DNA from: an uncultured Eubacterium sp.
GTDB lineage: Bacteria > Bacillota > Clostridia > Oscillospirales > Acutalibacteraceae
NCBI GenBank assembly: GCA_905234495.1
Contig: CAJOHE010000007.1
Coordinates: 77,146-141,145 of the forward strand
Reading direction: 5' to 3'
DNA length: 64,000 bases
Shown here: positions 10,335-19,825 of the stretch, piece by piece
Layout of the letters: each line of letters begins with the position of its first letter
Numbering within the stretch: the stretch's first letter is position 1
Position numbers and translations under genes: made by a program
The notes under the pieces: model-generated
Databases searched by the model: none
What the model saw: the letters and a program-made list of their open reading frames with translations, nothing else
What the model was told of the DNA's origin: nothing

Positions 10335-10908
10335 CGCAACCTATGATTTCATAATCGCAGGGCTCGGAAACCCCGGCGCGAAATATGAGATGACAAGGCA
10401 CAACGCAGGCTTTCTCGCGATGGATTTACTCGCCATCGAAGAGGGCTTTGACATAAAGCGCTTAAAGCACCACGCCCTTGTCAGCGACGTGAGAATAAAC
10501 GGCAAAAGATGCCTTGTGATGAAGCCGCAGACCATGATGAACAACAGCGGAGAGGCTATCGGCGAGGCGGCGCGTTTCTACAAAATCCCGCCCGAAAACA
10601 TCATTGTTGTTTTCGACGACGTTTCGCTTGACGTCGGCAAAACCCGCATCCGCCGCAAGGGTTCCGCAGGCGGTCACAACGGAATCAAGAGCATCATTCA
10701 GCACCTCGGCAGCGAGGATTTTCCGCGCGTAAAGGTCGGCGTCGGCAAGAAGCCGAACGAGGAATACGACCTTGTTGACTGGGTTCTCGGCAAGTTTCCA
10801 AGCGATCAGCAGGACGACCTGAAGAAGGCTCTTCAGAACACGACGAATGCAATTCGCCTCATCGTCGACGGCGACATCGACGAAGCGATGAATAGATACA
10901 ATTCATAA
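10303..10908 (+). CDS. pth: peptidyl-tRNA hydrolase
   Basis: Pth cleaves the ester bond of peptidyl-tRNAs released from stalled ribosomes and recycles tRNA. The family pattern is clear: GLGNPGAKYEMTRHNAG with catalytic His33, MKPQTMMNNSG, VVFDDVSLD and GGHNGIKSI. The ATG at 10303 has AGGAG seven bases upstream. An in-frame TTG at 10288 has no such site, so the protein is 201 residues. It overlaps the end of the CorC-like gene by 32 bases, which suggests translational coupling. mfd begins 25 bases after the stop, the order seen in Bacillus (pth-mfd). Confidence 0.96.
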   Translation: MLLNRWRKQNNATYDFIIAGLGNPGAKYEMTRHNAGFLAMDLLAIEEGFDIKRLKHHALVSDVRINGKRCLVMKPQTMMNNSGEAIGEAARFYKIPPENIIVVFDDVSLDVGKTRIRRKGSAGGHNGIKSIIQHLGSEDFPRVKVGVGKKPNEEYDLVDWVLGKFPSDQQDDLKKALQNTTNAIRLIVDGDIDEAMNRYNS

Positions 10909-10933
10909 TTTTTTGCAAAAAAGGAGTGTTGTT

Positions 10934-13900
10934 ATGAACTCGCCTTTTGCAAAAGAACTGAATAAAAGCAAAGAATTTTTAAGCCTCAAGAGAAGCGTTG
11001 AAACCCTCAACGCGCCTGTTGGGGCTGTCGGTCTTTCCGATATTACCAAAGCTCTCGCGGTTCACGCCCTTTGCGACGGCGGCGAAAAGGCGTTCGTCAT
11101 CACCCCCGACGAGGCAACCGCGGTCAAGCTTCAGGAGGCGCTTTCCGAGCTTCAGGACGGCGTTCTGCTCTTCCCGATGAGGGAGCTCACCTTCGTAGAA
11201 GTTGCGGGACTCAGCCATGAGTTTGAGCATATCCGCCTCGGCGTTCTCTCAAAGATATTAGCAGGGGACTACAGCGCTGTCATCATGTCGGCGCAGGCTG
11301 CAACGCTCTACACAATGCCGCCGCATGAACTCAGGGAAAAGAGCTTCGCCATATCTGCAAACGACGAGATAGATATAGCCGAGCTTGAAAAAAGGCTTGT
11401 CGGCGCGGGATATACGCGCTACGAACAGGTTGACGGCACGAGCCAGTTTGCGGTCAGGGGCGGCATTATTGACATCTTTCCGCCGTATCTCGACGAGCCC
11501 GTGAGAATCGAGCTCTGGGGCGACACCGTCGACACGATTTCGTCCTTCGACATCTACACTCAGCGCCGAAACGAGAGCCTTGACAAAATCAGCATCACCC
11601 CCTGTAACGAGGTGATTGCGGACGACCCCGAAAAGCTTGCAAAGGCGATTGAGGACGTTGCGAAAAGGCTCAGGGGCAAGGCGGTTAAGGCGAGGGATAA
11701 GCTCTATGCCGACTGCGACAGGCTCAGGTCGGGCGCAAGCCTTACCTGCCTTGACAAGTATATATCGCTCTGCTATTCCTCAAACGGTATATTCGACTAT
11801 TTTGAGGGAAGACTTTTTGTTGTTGAAAGCGCGAGAGTAAAGGAAAGATGCGCCAAGCAGGAAAAGCTCGACTATGAGGAACTCAAATGGTTTGTCGAGG
11901 ACGGCACCCTCTGCAAGTGGCTCGACAAATTCTCGCTCAGCTTCCTTGAGCTCTGCGCACAGTATGAAAAATGCAACGCGATATATCTCGATTCCCTTCC
12001 GCGCGGCAGCTTTGATACGCCGGTAAGGCATCTTTCAAACTTCTCAATCCAGAGCTTCAACGCGTGGAGCGGTACTCTGAGCCAGCTCAAAGAGGAGTTA
12101 TCACCTCTTGTAAAAAGTAAATATACTATTTGTATAACAGCAGGAACACAGAGAGCCGCAAAAGCCCTCTGCGACGATATAAACGATATGGGCTTCACGG
12201 CGGTCTTTTACGATAAACGCCCGTCGCAGTTTCAGCCCCACGCGGTGAATATCATCACGGGAACGATGCCCGCGGGCTTTCAGATAAGCGACATAAAATT
12301 CGCGCTCATCACCCACGCCAAGACCTCGCAGAGCAGGAAAAAGGCTAAAAAAGCCTCTTCAAAGAACGCGATTCACTCGCTTGACGAGCTTGTGAAGGGC
12401 GACTACATCGTTCACAATATTCACGGTATCGGAATTTTCGAGGGCATCCACGCCCTTGAAATCAACAAGGTTAAAAAGGATTACATCAAGATAAGCTACG
12501 CCAAGGGAGACACGCTCTACGTTCCCGTAACGCAGCTTGACCTCGTTTCAAAATACATCGGTCCGCGCGAGGACAGCAAGGTTAAAATCAACCGCCTCGG
12601 CTCACCCGAGTGGAAAAAGACCAAGGCGAGGGTTCGCTCGTCTGTCAAGGATATGGCGAAGGAGCTAATCGCTCTTTACGCCAAGAGAATGAGTATGCAG
12701 GGCTATGCGTTTTCGCCCGACAGCGATATGCAGAGGGAGTTTGAGCTTCGTTTTGAGTATGACGAAACCGACGACCAGCTTCGCTGCACCGACGAGATTA
12801 AGCACGATATGGAACGCAGAGCCCCGATGGACAGACTTCTCTGCGGCGACGTAGGCTTCGGCAAGACCGAGGTTGCGATGCGCGCCGTGTTCAAATGCGT
12901 GGCGGACGGCAAGCAGTGCGCGATTCTCGTGCCGACAACCGTACTCGCGATGCAGCACTACCAGACGGCGCTCAAGCGCTTCGAGGCGTATCCCGTAAAC
13001 GTTGAGATGCTCTCGCGCTTCGTCACACCGTCAAAGCAGAGAGAGGTGCTCAGAAGGCTTGCGGACGGCAACGTCGATATCCTTATCGGCACCCACAAGC
13101 TTCTCGGCAAAACGATTGCCTTCAAGGATTTGGGACTTCTCATAGTTGACGAGGAACAGCGCTTCGGCGTTGCACAGAAAGAGAAAATCAAGGAACGCTT
13201 CCCGAAGGTCGACGTGCTCACCCTCTCGGCAACCCCGATTCCCCGAACGCTCAATATGGCGATGAGCGGAATCAGGGATATGAGCATTATCGAAGAAGCG
13301 CCCGGCGAGCGCCACCCCGTTCAGACCTATGTTATAGAATACGACGCGGACGTTGTGACCGAAGCCCTTGAACGCGAGATTAACAGGGGCGGGCAGTGTT
13401 ACTACCTGCACAACAATATCGAAACGATTGAGCACAGGGCGGTCGCAATCAAAAAAGCCCTGCCCGATGCGCGCGTAGGAATTGCGCACGGCAGGATGAG
13501 CGAGGAAGAGCTTTCGGGCGTGTGGAAGGAGCTTCTTGACGGCGAGCTCGACATCCTCGTTTGCACCACGATTATCGAAACGGGCGTCGACGTGCCGAAC
13601 TGCAACACGCTGATTATCGAAAATGCCGACAGGCTCGGCCTTGCCCAGCTTCACCAGATAAGGGGCAGGGTCGGAAGGTCCGCGCGAAGGGCGTACGCCT
13701 ATTTCACGTTCACCCGAGGCAAGGAACTGACAGATATTGCAACGCGCCGCCTTGAGGCGATAAGGGAATACACCGAGTTCGGTTCGGGCTTCAAAATCGC
13801 TATGAGGGACCTTGAGATAAGGGGTGCGGGCTCGCTTCTCGGCAATAAGCAGCACGGCCATATGGAAGCCGTCGGCTACGATATGTATCTCAAGCTTCTG

Positions 13901-14410
13901 GAAGAGGCTGTCGCTATGGAAAAGGGCGAGAAGGCGGATACCGACGAGGTTGAGGAAAAGGACTGCCTTGTGGATATCGCTATAGACGCTCACATCCCCG
14001 AGGACTATATCACGTCCACCTCTCACCGCCTTGAGATATATAAAAGAATTGCAAACATCAAAAACGACGCGGACGCCAACGACGTCTGCGACGAGCTCAA
14101 AGACCGCTTCGGCAACCCGCCGTCCGCGGTTATGGGACTTGTGGAAATCGCGCTTCTGCGAAACACCGCAATCAGCCTCGGCATAACGGAAATCATTCAG
14201 CGAAACGGCGCGCTTCTCTTCTATATGCCCGAGCCCGATTTGAGAACGGTTGCGATACTCAACGCCTTTATGAAGGGCAGGGTAACGCTCTCGGCGGGCA
14301 AAAAGCCGTATATCTCGGTACGCCTTGACACCGACATATCAAACATTGAAACACTCAGCGAATGCCTGAAGCTTATGCAGCAGGCGCGTGAAAAGAATAA
14401 GGAGGAATAG
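10934..14410 (+). CDS. mfd: transcription-repair coupling factor
   Basis: Mfd is the ATP-dependent translocase that removes RNA polymerase stalled at DNA lesions and recruits UvrA. The 1,158-residue protein has the UvrB-like N-terminal domains, the CarD-like RNA polymerase interaction domain (about residues 490-560, starting at LVKGDYIVHNIHGIGIF), and a RecG-like helicase with Walker A GDVGFGKTEVAMRA and a DEEQRFGV motif II. The C-terminal TRCF domain is present. The ATG at 10934 follows AAGGAG at 10921-10926. A TTG at 10913 in the same frame lacks a binding site. Confidence 0.97.
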   Translation: MNSPFAKELNKSKEFLSLKRSVETLNAPVGAVGLSDITKALAVHALCDGGEKAFVITPDEATAVKLQEALSELQDGVLLFPMRELTFVEVAGLSHEFEHIRLGVLSKILAGDYSAVIMSAQAATLYTMPPHELREKSFAISANDEIDIAELEKRLVGAGYTRYEQVDGTSQFAVRGGIIDIFPPYLDEPVRIELWGDTVDTISSFDIYTQRRNESLDKISITPCNEVIADDPEKLAKAIEDVAKRLRGKAVKARDKLYADCDRLRSGASLTCLDKYISLCYSSNGIFDYFEGRLFVVESARVKERCAKQEKLDYEELKWFVEDGTLCKWLDKFSLSFLELCAQYEKCNAIYLDSLPRGSFDTPVRHLSNFSIQSFNAWSGTLSQLKEELSPLVKSKYTICITAGTQRAAKALCDDINDMGFTAVFYDKRPSQFQPHAVNIITGTMPAGFQISDIKFALITHAKTSQSRKKAKKASSKNAIHSLDELVKGDYIVHNIHGIGIFEGIHALEINKVKKDYIKISYAKGDTLYVPVTQLDLVSKYIGPREDSKVKINRLGSPEWKKTKARVRSSVKDMAKELIALYAKRMSMQGYAFSPDSDMQREFELRFEYDETDDQLRCTDEIKHDMERRAPMDRLLCGDVGFGKTEVAMRAVFKCVADGKQCAILVPTTVLAMQHYQTALKRFEAYPVNVEMLSRFVTPSKQREVLRRLADGNVDILIGTHKLLGKTIAFKDLGLLIVDEEQRFGVAQKEKIKERFPKVDVLTLSATPIPRTLNMAMSGIRDMSIIEEAPGERHPVQTYVIEYDADVVTEALEREINRGGQCYYLHNNIETIEHRAVAIKKALPDARVGIAHGRMSEEELSGVWKELLDGELDILVCTTIIETGVDVPNCNTLIIENADRLGLAQLHQIRGRVGRSARRAYAYFTFTRGKELTDIATRRLEAIREYTEFGSGFKIAMRDLEIRGAGSLLGNKQHGHMEAVGYDMYLKLLEEAVAMEKGEKADTDEVEEKDCLVDIAIDAHIPEDYITSTSHRLEIYKRIANIKNDADANDVCDELKDRFGNPPSAVMGLVEIALLRNTAISLGITEIIQRNGALLFYMPEPDLRTVAILNAFMKGRVTLSAGKKPYISVRLDTDISNIETLSECLKLMQQAREKNKEE

Positions 14411-14411
14411 T

Positions 14412-15347
14412 ATGTTTTATCAGCTTGACAACGGACTTGTTCCGATTGAACCGAAGGACATTGACGGCAGCCGCATCGTTGCGGGCTACGTAACCTGCGA
14501 CGAGCTTGAAACCGTGGGAAAGTATTTCGGCTTTTCCGAAACGACAATCGAATCCTGCAGGGTGGCAAACCGCCACTTCCGCTCGGGGGTTGAGGTCTAC
14601 GACGACTACACCTTCACCGAGCTTCGCATAGTCAATCCCAACGATAAGAAGGGCACCGAGGATTGCGTTGCCGTTTATATCAAGAAAAATCTGATTATAG
14701 TTGTCGACGTTGAGGACTACGATTCCTCGACAAAAAACAAGTTCATAAACGCAATCCACCGCTATTCCTACAATTCAATCACTCTTGAAAAGCTGATTTA
14801 CGCTTTCATCGACGGTCTGATTGCAAACGATTTCAGGTATATCGAGGACAAGGGCAACGAAATCACCGAGCTTGAGGAAGACGTTCTCAAGGAAAACACG
14901 GACGACGATTTCAACCTCGACCTTCTTCAGCTTAAGAAGGAGCTTCTCACAATGCACAACTACTACGAGCAGCTTCTCGATATCACCGATGCAATCGAGG
15001 ATAACGAGAACGATATTTTTGCCGAAGAGGATTTGCGCTACATCTCAAACTTAGGTCAGAAAATCACCCGCCTGAGAGAGGATACCGACTCGCTTTCAAG
15101 CACAATCACCCATCTTCAGGACGCGTATTCCTCATCGCTTGATTTGAAGCTCAACCACACGATGAAGCTTTTCACCGTTATCACGAGCATCTTTTTCCCG
15201 CTTACGGTAATCGTGGGCTGGTACGGAATGAATTTCCAGAGTATGCCCGAATTTGCGTGGAAATACGGCTATCTATACGTTATTGCGCTTTCGGGCGTGG
15301 TGGTGCTCACGCTGATGCTCATCGGCAAAAAGAAAAAATGGTATTAA
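14412..15347 (+). CDS. corA: CorA-family magnesium/metal transporter
   Basis: The 311-residue protein has a soluble N-terminal domain rich in acidic residues, a long helix (about 140-250) and two C-terminal membrane helices. The first ends in the hallmark YGMN sequence (followed by FQSMPEF), which forms the ion-selective loop of pentameric CorA channels. The ATG at 14412 has AGGAGG six bases upstream. It starts one base after the mfd stop, so the two are almost certainly co-transcribed. A GTG at 14388 is in frame but lies inside mfd without a site. Confidence 0.93.
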   Translation: MFYQLDNGLVPIEPKDIDGSRIVAGYVTCDELETVGKYFGFSETTIESCRVANRHFRSGVEVYDDYTFTELRIVNPNDKKGTEDCVAVYIKKNLIIVVDVEDYDSSTKNKFINAIHRYSYNSITLEKLIYAFIDGLIANDFRYIEDKGNEITELEEDVLKENTDDDFNLDLLQLKKELLTMHNYYEQLLDITDAIEDNENDIFAEEDLRYISNLGQKITRLREDTDSLSSTITHLQDAYSSSLDLKLNHTMKLFTVITSIFFPLTVIVGWYGMNFQSMPEFAWKYGYLYVIALSGVVVLTLMLIGKKKKWY

Positions 15348-15359
15348 GGGGCGTTTGCT

Positions 15360-16253
15360 TTGGTTTATACACTCACACTCAACCCTGCGCTTGACTATGT
15401 GATGCAGGTGAAAAGCCTCGGCTTCGGCGAAATAAACCGCGCCGAAGAAACCGAGCTTCGCTGCGGCGGAAAGGGGATAAACGTTTCCGCGGTTTTAAAC
15501 GAGCTCGGCGTGGACAACACCGCGCTCGGCTTTGCGGCGGGCTTCACCGGCAGCGAGCTTCTGCGCCTGCTTAGTGAAAGCGGAATAAAAAACGATTTCA
15601 TTTTCACCGAAAACGGGGCGACGAGAATCAACGTCAAGATTAGAACGGGGCAGGAACTCGACATAAACGCGGGAGGCTTTTCGCCCGACGAAGGGAATAT
15701 GAAAACACTTTTTGAAAAGCTCGACAGCCTGATTAAGAACGGCGACTGGCTCGTGCTTTCGGGCTCGCTTCCGAAGGGCGTGAGCGCTTCTGCGTACGCC
15801 GATATTATGAAAATGCTCTCTGACAGGGACGCGAAAATTGCAGTCGACACCGAGGGCGACGCGCTTCTTGAAGCGCTTGAATATTCGCCCTTTGTTATTA
15901 AGCCGAATCATATCGAGCTCGGCGAGCTTTTCGGTAAGACGGTTGACGGCGACGTAATTCCGTATGCAAACGAGCTCAGAAGCCGCGGCGCTAAAAACGT
16001 TCTCGTATCAATGGCGGAGCGCGGCGCGGTGCTTGTTGATGAAAACGACAGAACATATAAAAGCGAAAACGCCGAGGGCGAGCTTGTGAACAGCGTCGGC
16101 TGCGGCGACAGTATGCTCGCGGGCTTTATCGCGGGGTATATAAAGACGGGGGATTATGAGAACGCCCTGCGCCTTGCAACCGCCTGCGGTAACGCGACGG
16201 CGTATTCCGAAACCCTCGCAACGAAGGACGAAATTGAAAAATACTATAAATAA
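15360..16253 (+). CDS. PfkB-family 1-phosphofructokinase-like kinase
   Basis: This 297-residue sugar kinase of the hexose-phosphate (FruK/LacC) subfamily phosphorylates fructose-1-phosphate or tagatose-6-phosphate with ATP. Support comes from the N-terminal VYTLTLNPALDYVM, the RCGGKGINVSAVL substrate loop, LSGSLPKGV, KPNHIELGELFG, and the C-terminal anion-hole sequence VGCGDSMLAGF with catalytic Asp. The start is a TTG at 15360, since relatives begin at this residue and no ATG exists near it. No fructose PTS gene or regulator lies next to it, so which sugar phosphate it uses is open. A bidirectional hairpin follows. Confidence 0.87.
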   Translation: MVYTLTLNPALDYVMQVKSLGFGEINRAEETELRCGGKGINVSAVLNELGVDNTALGFAAGFTGSELLRLLSESGIKNDFIFTENGATRINVKIRTGQELDINAGGFSPDEGNMKTLFEKLDSLIKNGDWLVLSGSLPKGVSASAYADIMKMLSDRDAKIAVDTEGDALLEALEYSPFVIKPNHIELGELFGKTVDGDVIPYANELRSRGAKNVLVSMAERGAVLVDENDRTYKSENAEGELVNSVGCGDSMLAGFIAGYIKTGDYENALRLATACGNATAYSETLATKDEIEKYYK

Positions 16254-16280
16254 AAAACGGTGATTCAATATCACCGTTTT
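16254..16280. terminator. bidirectional terminator between convergent genes
   Basis: An 11-bp perfect stem (16254-16264 with 16270-16280) with A-tract and T-tract flanks can act in both directions. On the minus strand it overlaps the last codons of tcdA. Confidence 0.8.
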
Positions 16281-16987
16281 ATTATGTCCTTTATAACCTC
16301 GCCTGCGATAATCAACCCCGCAACGCTCGGCACAAACGCCGTCGAGCCCGCAATCTGCCTGCGCGAGCTTCCCTCGGGAATTTCCTCGTCGCTTGGCAGG
16401 GGCGTGATTGCCTCTTCCTTTGAGTAGACGCATTTGAGCTTTTTTATTCCTCTTTTTTTGCACTCGCGGCGCATTACCTTTGCAAGCGGGCAGACCGAGG
16501 TTTTGTAAATGTCCGCAACCTCAAAGCGCGTCGGGTCAAGCTTGTTTCCCGCGCCCATCGACGAGATTATCGGCACGCCTGCTTCCTGCGCTTTTTCCGC
16601 AAGCGAGAGCTTTCCCGCAACCGTGTCAATCGCGTCAACGATGTAGTCGTACTGCGAAAAGTCAAACTGCCCAGCGGTTTCGTCGGTATAAAAAACGTTG
16701 TAGGTATTAATAACCGCGTCGGGGTTGATGTCCTCAAACCTTTCCTTTGCAACCTCTGTTTTGAGCCTTCCGATTGTGCTCTGAGTCGCAATAATCTGTC
16801 GGTTGAGGTTCGTTTCGCAGACCGTGTCGCTGTCGATAAGGTCAAGCGTACCCACGCCGGAGCGCACAAGAGCCTCGGCTGCGTGACCGCCCACACCGCC
16901 TATGCCGAAAACGGCGACTCTCGCGTTTTTAAGCTTCTCCATAGCCTCATCGCCGAGAAGTATTCCTGTTCTTGAAAAAATGTCCAT
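16271..16987 (-). CDS. tcdA: tRNA threonylcarbamoyladenosine dehydratase (TcdA/CsdL)
   Basis: This is an E1-like ThiF-family enzyme that converts N6-threonylcarbamoyladenosine at tRNA position 37 into its cyclic form using ATP. The nucleotide-binding GIGGVGGHAAE motif lies near residue 30. It is followed by the acidic DSDTVCETNLNRQ segment typical of TcdA, and FSRTGILLG begins the protein as in relatives. A Cys-containing region (KTSVCPLAKVMRREC) lies in the second half. The ATG at 16987 is preferred; a GTG at 16996 is also in frame. It converges on the PfkB kinase gene and diverges from the phosphoesterase gene. Confidence 0.88.
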   Translation of the reverse strand: MDIFSRTGILLGDEAMEKLKNARVAVFGIGGVGGHAAEALVRSGVGTLDLIDSDTVCETNLNRQIIATQSTIGRLKTEVAKERFEDINPDAVINTYNVFYTDETAGQFDFSQYDYIVDAIDTVAGKLSLAEKAQEAGVPIISSMGAGNKLDPTRFEVADIYKTSVCPLAKVMRRECKKRGIKKLKCVYSKEEAITPLPSDEEIPEGSSRRQIAGSTAFVPSVAGLIIAGEVIKDIIKR

Positions 16988-17077
16988 AATTACCACCGAA
17001 ATTACGTTATAACAGAATTATAATTTATACGCCCCGCTTTGTCAAATATAACAAATTGTGACAAATGGGGCGATTTG

Positions 17078-17106
17078 TTTACATATGAATTAGTAACTGC
17101 TATAAT
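17078..17106 (+). promoter_or_regulatory. strong promoter of the metallophosphoesterase gene
   Basis: TTTACA and a perfect TATAAT are separated by 17 bases, with an extended -10 TGC. The -10 lies so close to the gene that the expected transcript start falls at about 17113. This leaves a 5' leader of about 14 bases that is mostly the AAGGAGA ribosome binding site. Confidence 0.85.
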
Positions 17107-17126
17107 GAAACCAAAGGAGAGTTACT

Positions 17127-18482
17127 ATGGGGATTTTTAACTTTTACTTAATTACCGATACGCATTATTTCAAAAACTCGCTTGGCGCCCACGGCAAAGA
17201 GTACGATGAGTTTATGCGTTTTGAACAGAAGTGCTTTGCCGAAACGCAGAGCATCAACGAGGCGGTTTTCGACTGGCTTGAAAAAGCCGACGGGGCGGAC
17301 ACGCTTCTTATTGCGGGCGACCTTTCGTTTAACGGCGAAAAGGAAAGCCACCTCGATTTTATCAAGCATCTCAGAAGGCTTCAGCAGGCGGGGAAGAGAG
17401 TGCTCGTCATAACCGCCGACCACGATTTCAAGGACCACCCCTTTGCCTTTGACGACACGGGCTGGCTTGAACCCGAGGGAACGAGCAGGGACGAGCTTTT
17501 TGACCTCTACTACGATTTCGGCTTTTCCGACGCTGTTGCGCTTGACAGAAAGCATCTTTCCTACGTCGCTCAGCTTTGCGACGGCGTAAGGCTTCTCGCC
17601 CTCAATAACGACGGCTCGTCAACGGGCAAGAGGGAATTTGACGACGAGCAGATGGCGTGGATTAAGGAACAGGCTGAAAAGGCGCGCGACGAGGGGCAGA
17701 TGATGATTGCGATGAACCATTATCCGCTTCTTCCCGGTCAGCCGATACTCTCGCTTGTAAACACGTCCTATCAGCGCAATTCAATCGAGGCGATAAACCT
17801 TCTTGCCGACACGGGCGTGCATCTCTGCTTCACGGGGCATATGCACAATCAGAGCATAAACGAGTATATCACCGAAAAGGGCAACAAGTTCTACGACGTC
17901 TGCACAGGCTCGATTATCGCCGACCCGTCGGTCATCAGATACGTTGATATAATCGACGACGAAACCATTGAAATCAGGTCGATAGACACGCCCGATTTTG
18001 ATTATCCCACGGGCGGCAAGGACTGCAAGCAGTATCTCTCGGATATGTTTGACAATATGATTTTAAACATCTTTGCCGATATGAAGGAAAACCCGCAGAG
18101 GGCTATGCACAAGCTCGGCGCAGACGACAAGAAAAAGCTCACCCCCGTCGTTCGTCAGGCGGGCAAGCTTCTCAACAGACTCACCGTCGGCGCGCTTGCA
18201 AGAATGATGTTCATCAAATGCGACAAGAGCATTAAGAAGACGCTTCTCAAGGACTATTCGGCAGAGCTTGTAAGAATAGTGTTCGAGGGCAATCAGGGCT
18301 TTGTCGAGGGTACGCCGAAGGGCGATTTGTTCATCGCGTTCATCAACAGGGTGCACCCGCTCCTGAAAAGAATCAAGTCAAAGGGCTTTGACGGCAAGCC
18401 CGCAGACGTCTACGACCTGCTGAAAAATTCCGCAGGCAACTACGGTATCGACGACTACAACGCAACGCTGAAATTAAAATAA
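17127..18482 (+). CDS. calcineurin-like metallophosphoesterase
   Basis: The 451-residue hydrolase carries the metal-binding blocks of the family in order: LITDTHY near the N terminus, LIAGDLSFNGEKESH (about 60-75), the Asp-His pair in ITADHDF, AMNHYPLLPG, and CFTGHMHNQS (about 235). There is no signal peptide or membrane helix, so it acts in the cytoplasm. The C-terminal 150 residues are a helical extension not needed for the core fold. The substrate is unknown. It is transcribed alone from its own promoter and ends at a bidirectional hairpin. Confidence 0.85.
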   Translation: MGIFNFYLITDTHYFKNSLGAHGKEYDEFMRFEQKCFAETQSINEAVFDWLEKADGADTLLIAGDLSFNGEKESHLDFIKHLRRLQQAGKRVLVITADHDFKDHPFAFDDTGWLEPEGTSRDELFDLYYDFGFSDAVALDRKHLSYVAQLCDGVRLLALNNDGSSTGKREFDDEQMAWIKEQAEKARDEGQMMIAMNHYPLLPGQPILSLVNTSYQRNSIEAINLLADTGVHLCFTGHMHNQSINEYITEKGNKFYDVCTGSIIADPSVIRYVDIIDDETIEIRSIDTPDFDYPTGGKDCKQYLSDMFDNMILNIFADMKENPQRAMHKLGADDKKKLTPVVRQAGKLLNRLTVGALARMMFIKCDKSIKKTLLKDYSAELVRIVFEGNQGFVEGTPKGDLFIAFINRVHPLLKRIKSKGFDGKPADVYDLLKNSAGNYGIDDYNATLKLK

Positions 18483-18490
18483 GCAAATAA

Positions 18491-18525
18491 AAAGGTGTTC
18501 GGAACTTCAGGTTCCAAACACCTTT
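18491..18525. terminator. bidirectional terminator
   Basis: A 9-bp plus 5-bp stem broken by one mismatch (18491-18505 with 18511-18525) has A-rich and T-rich flanks. It separates the convergent phosphoesterase and YcxB-like genes. Confidence 0.8.
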
Positions 18526-18528
18526 ATT

Positions 18529-19140
18529 TTATTGATTTACGCTGAACAGAGACAGGGTGAGAATTACCATATACACAGTTATTGCCAAAATCAAAACGGT
18601 CAAAAGTATATTTATTATCACCGCTTTTTTAGTCGGCTTGAGCGGCGGAACGATTGAGTTTATGTATGCCCTGAACGGCATAAGCTCTTCGCCTATCGCA
18701 GCCTTTGGCAGACTGAAAACCATATTGTAATTGAGCTTAAATACGAATTGTTCCGCTGTTTCCTTTACACCTACAATGTTAGAATACTCGTAATTCTGCA
18801 TTCCGCTTGCGGTTGTAATGCAAAGCCTGGCCCCGAAGGTCGCCGTTCTCACAAGCGAGCCGTTGCTGATTTGCAGATTTTTGACAAACGTCTTTACTGA
18901 AATAACGTTCATAAGCGTGCCGCCCAGCTCAATGAGGGGAAACACAAGAAACATTATCATAAGATGGGGCATACCTGCAAATAAAAGTATTAAAGCAATA
19001 AGAAAGATAATTGCCATTGCAACATAATTCGCCACCTCAGCGTAGGGGCGAAATCTTGTTCTGAAGACAATTTTTTTCGCCTTATAAAGCCGTCTGAAAT
19101 TTTCCTCGAAAGTAAATGAGAACTGCGGGTTTTCTTCCAT
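18529..19140 (-). CDS. YcxB-like two-helix membrane protein
   Basis: The 203-residue protein has a short N-terminal segment (FSFTFEENFRRLYKAKK), a pair of membrane helices at about residues 38-78 and a C-terminal helix at about 175-197. Between them is a soluble domain (about 90-160) resembling the YcxB-like C-terminal domain, with YSNIVGVKETAEQFVF. The function of that family is unknown. The ATG at 19140 has AAAGG eight bases upstream; a GTG at 19149 overlaps that site. It is the last gene of a minus-strand set with the dipeptidase and the 609-residue membrane protein. Confidence 0.65.
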   Translation of the reverse strand: MEENPQFSFTFEENFRRLYKAKKIVFRTRFRPYAEVANYVAMAIIFLIALILLFAGMPHLMIMFLVFPLIELGGTLMNVISVKTFVKNLQISNGSLVRTATFGARLCITTASGMQNYEYSNIVGVKETAEQFVFKLNYNMVFSLPKAAIGEELMPFRAYINSIVPPLKPTKKAVIINILLTVLILAITVYMVILTLSLFSVNQ

Positions 19141-19157
19141 ATCTTTCACCTTTTAAT

Positions 19158-19811
19158 CTATTTTTTGAGATATTTTGACGATACGGGGAAGTCGAAATAC
19201 GTTTCGGGATAGGGCTCGCCCTCAAGCGTGAAGTGCCACCATTCATACGGGAACGGCTTGAATCCGTGGCGCGTCATCATATCCTGAAGCATCATTCTGT
19301 TTTCATACTGCTCGTCCGTGATATCCCTGCAGTCGGGGTGTGAAAGCTCGCTGAAAAAGTCGAACGGGCTTCCCATATCAACCTCTTTTCCCGTCGCCAT
19401 ATCAAGCAGGGTGAGGTCAACCGTGCTGCCCCTGCTGTGGCTCGACCTGCTTGCAATATAGCCCGTTTCAAAGAGTTCCTGCTTTCTGAGGTCGGGATAG
19501 AAGTAGGGCTTCATTCTCTGGTCAAGGTCCTCAATTCCCCACAGCACAAAGTGCTTAACCGCGCTTGCGGGGCGGTAGGCGTCGAAAACCTTGAGGCGAT
19601 AGCCCTTCACAACTGCCTCGTTGCTGACCGCCTTGAGAGCCCTTGCCGCTTCCGTTGTCAGAAGCGCGCAGGGTTCCTCGTAGCCGTCAATCCTGTCGCC
19701 GATGAAATTGTAGGTTGAATAGTATCTGATTTCCTGAACGATTGCGGGAACATAATCGGAAAGCAGCACAAATCCCGAACAGTCCTGCTCGGCTTGCTTT
19801 TTGAAATCCAT
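19158..19811 (-). CDS. D-alanyl-D-alanine dipeptidase (VanX/DdpX-like)
   Basis: This 217-residue peptidase of family M15D has the zinc-binding SSHSRGSTVDLTL motif (about 122-134) and the C-terminal EWWHF motif that supplies the catalytic Glu and third zinc ligand. FDAYRPASAV supplies the transition-state Arg. It cleaves D-Ala-D-Ala released from cell-wall turnover or synthesis. Here it is not beside vanH/vanA-type genes or a VanRS pair, so housekeeping wall recycling is more likely than vancomycin resistance. No signal peptide is seen, so it should be cytoplasmic. It is probably co-transcribed with the flanking minus-strand genes, with gaps of about 15 bases. Confidence 0.88.
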   Translation of the reverse strand: MDFKKQAEQDCSGFVLLSDYVPAIVQEIRYYSTYNFIGDRIDGYEEPCALLTTEAARALKAVSNEAVVKGYRLKVFDAYRPASAVKHFVLWGIEDLDQRMKPYFYPDLRKQELFETGYIASRSSHSRGSTVDLTLLDMATGKEVDMGSPFDFFSELSHPDCRDITDEQYENRMMLQDMMTRHGFKPFPYEWWHFTLEGEPYPETYFDFPVSSKYLKK

Positions 19812-19825
19812 TAGATTACCTCAGC

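Noticed and set aside
13031..14026. A 331-codon minus-strand ORF inside mfd
   Set aside because: It lies fully antisense to the conserved helicase domains and has no start signal or recognisable motif.
19158..19811. Vancomycin resistance (vanX)
   Set aside because: No vanH, ligase or VanRS regulators are nearby; a solitary dipeptidase in a housekeeping region is more likely wall recycling.
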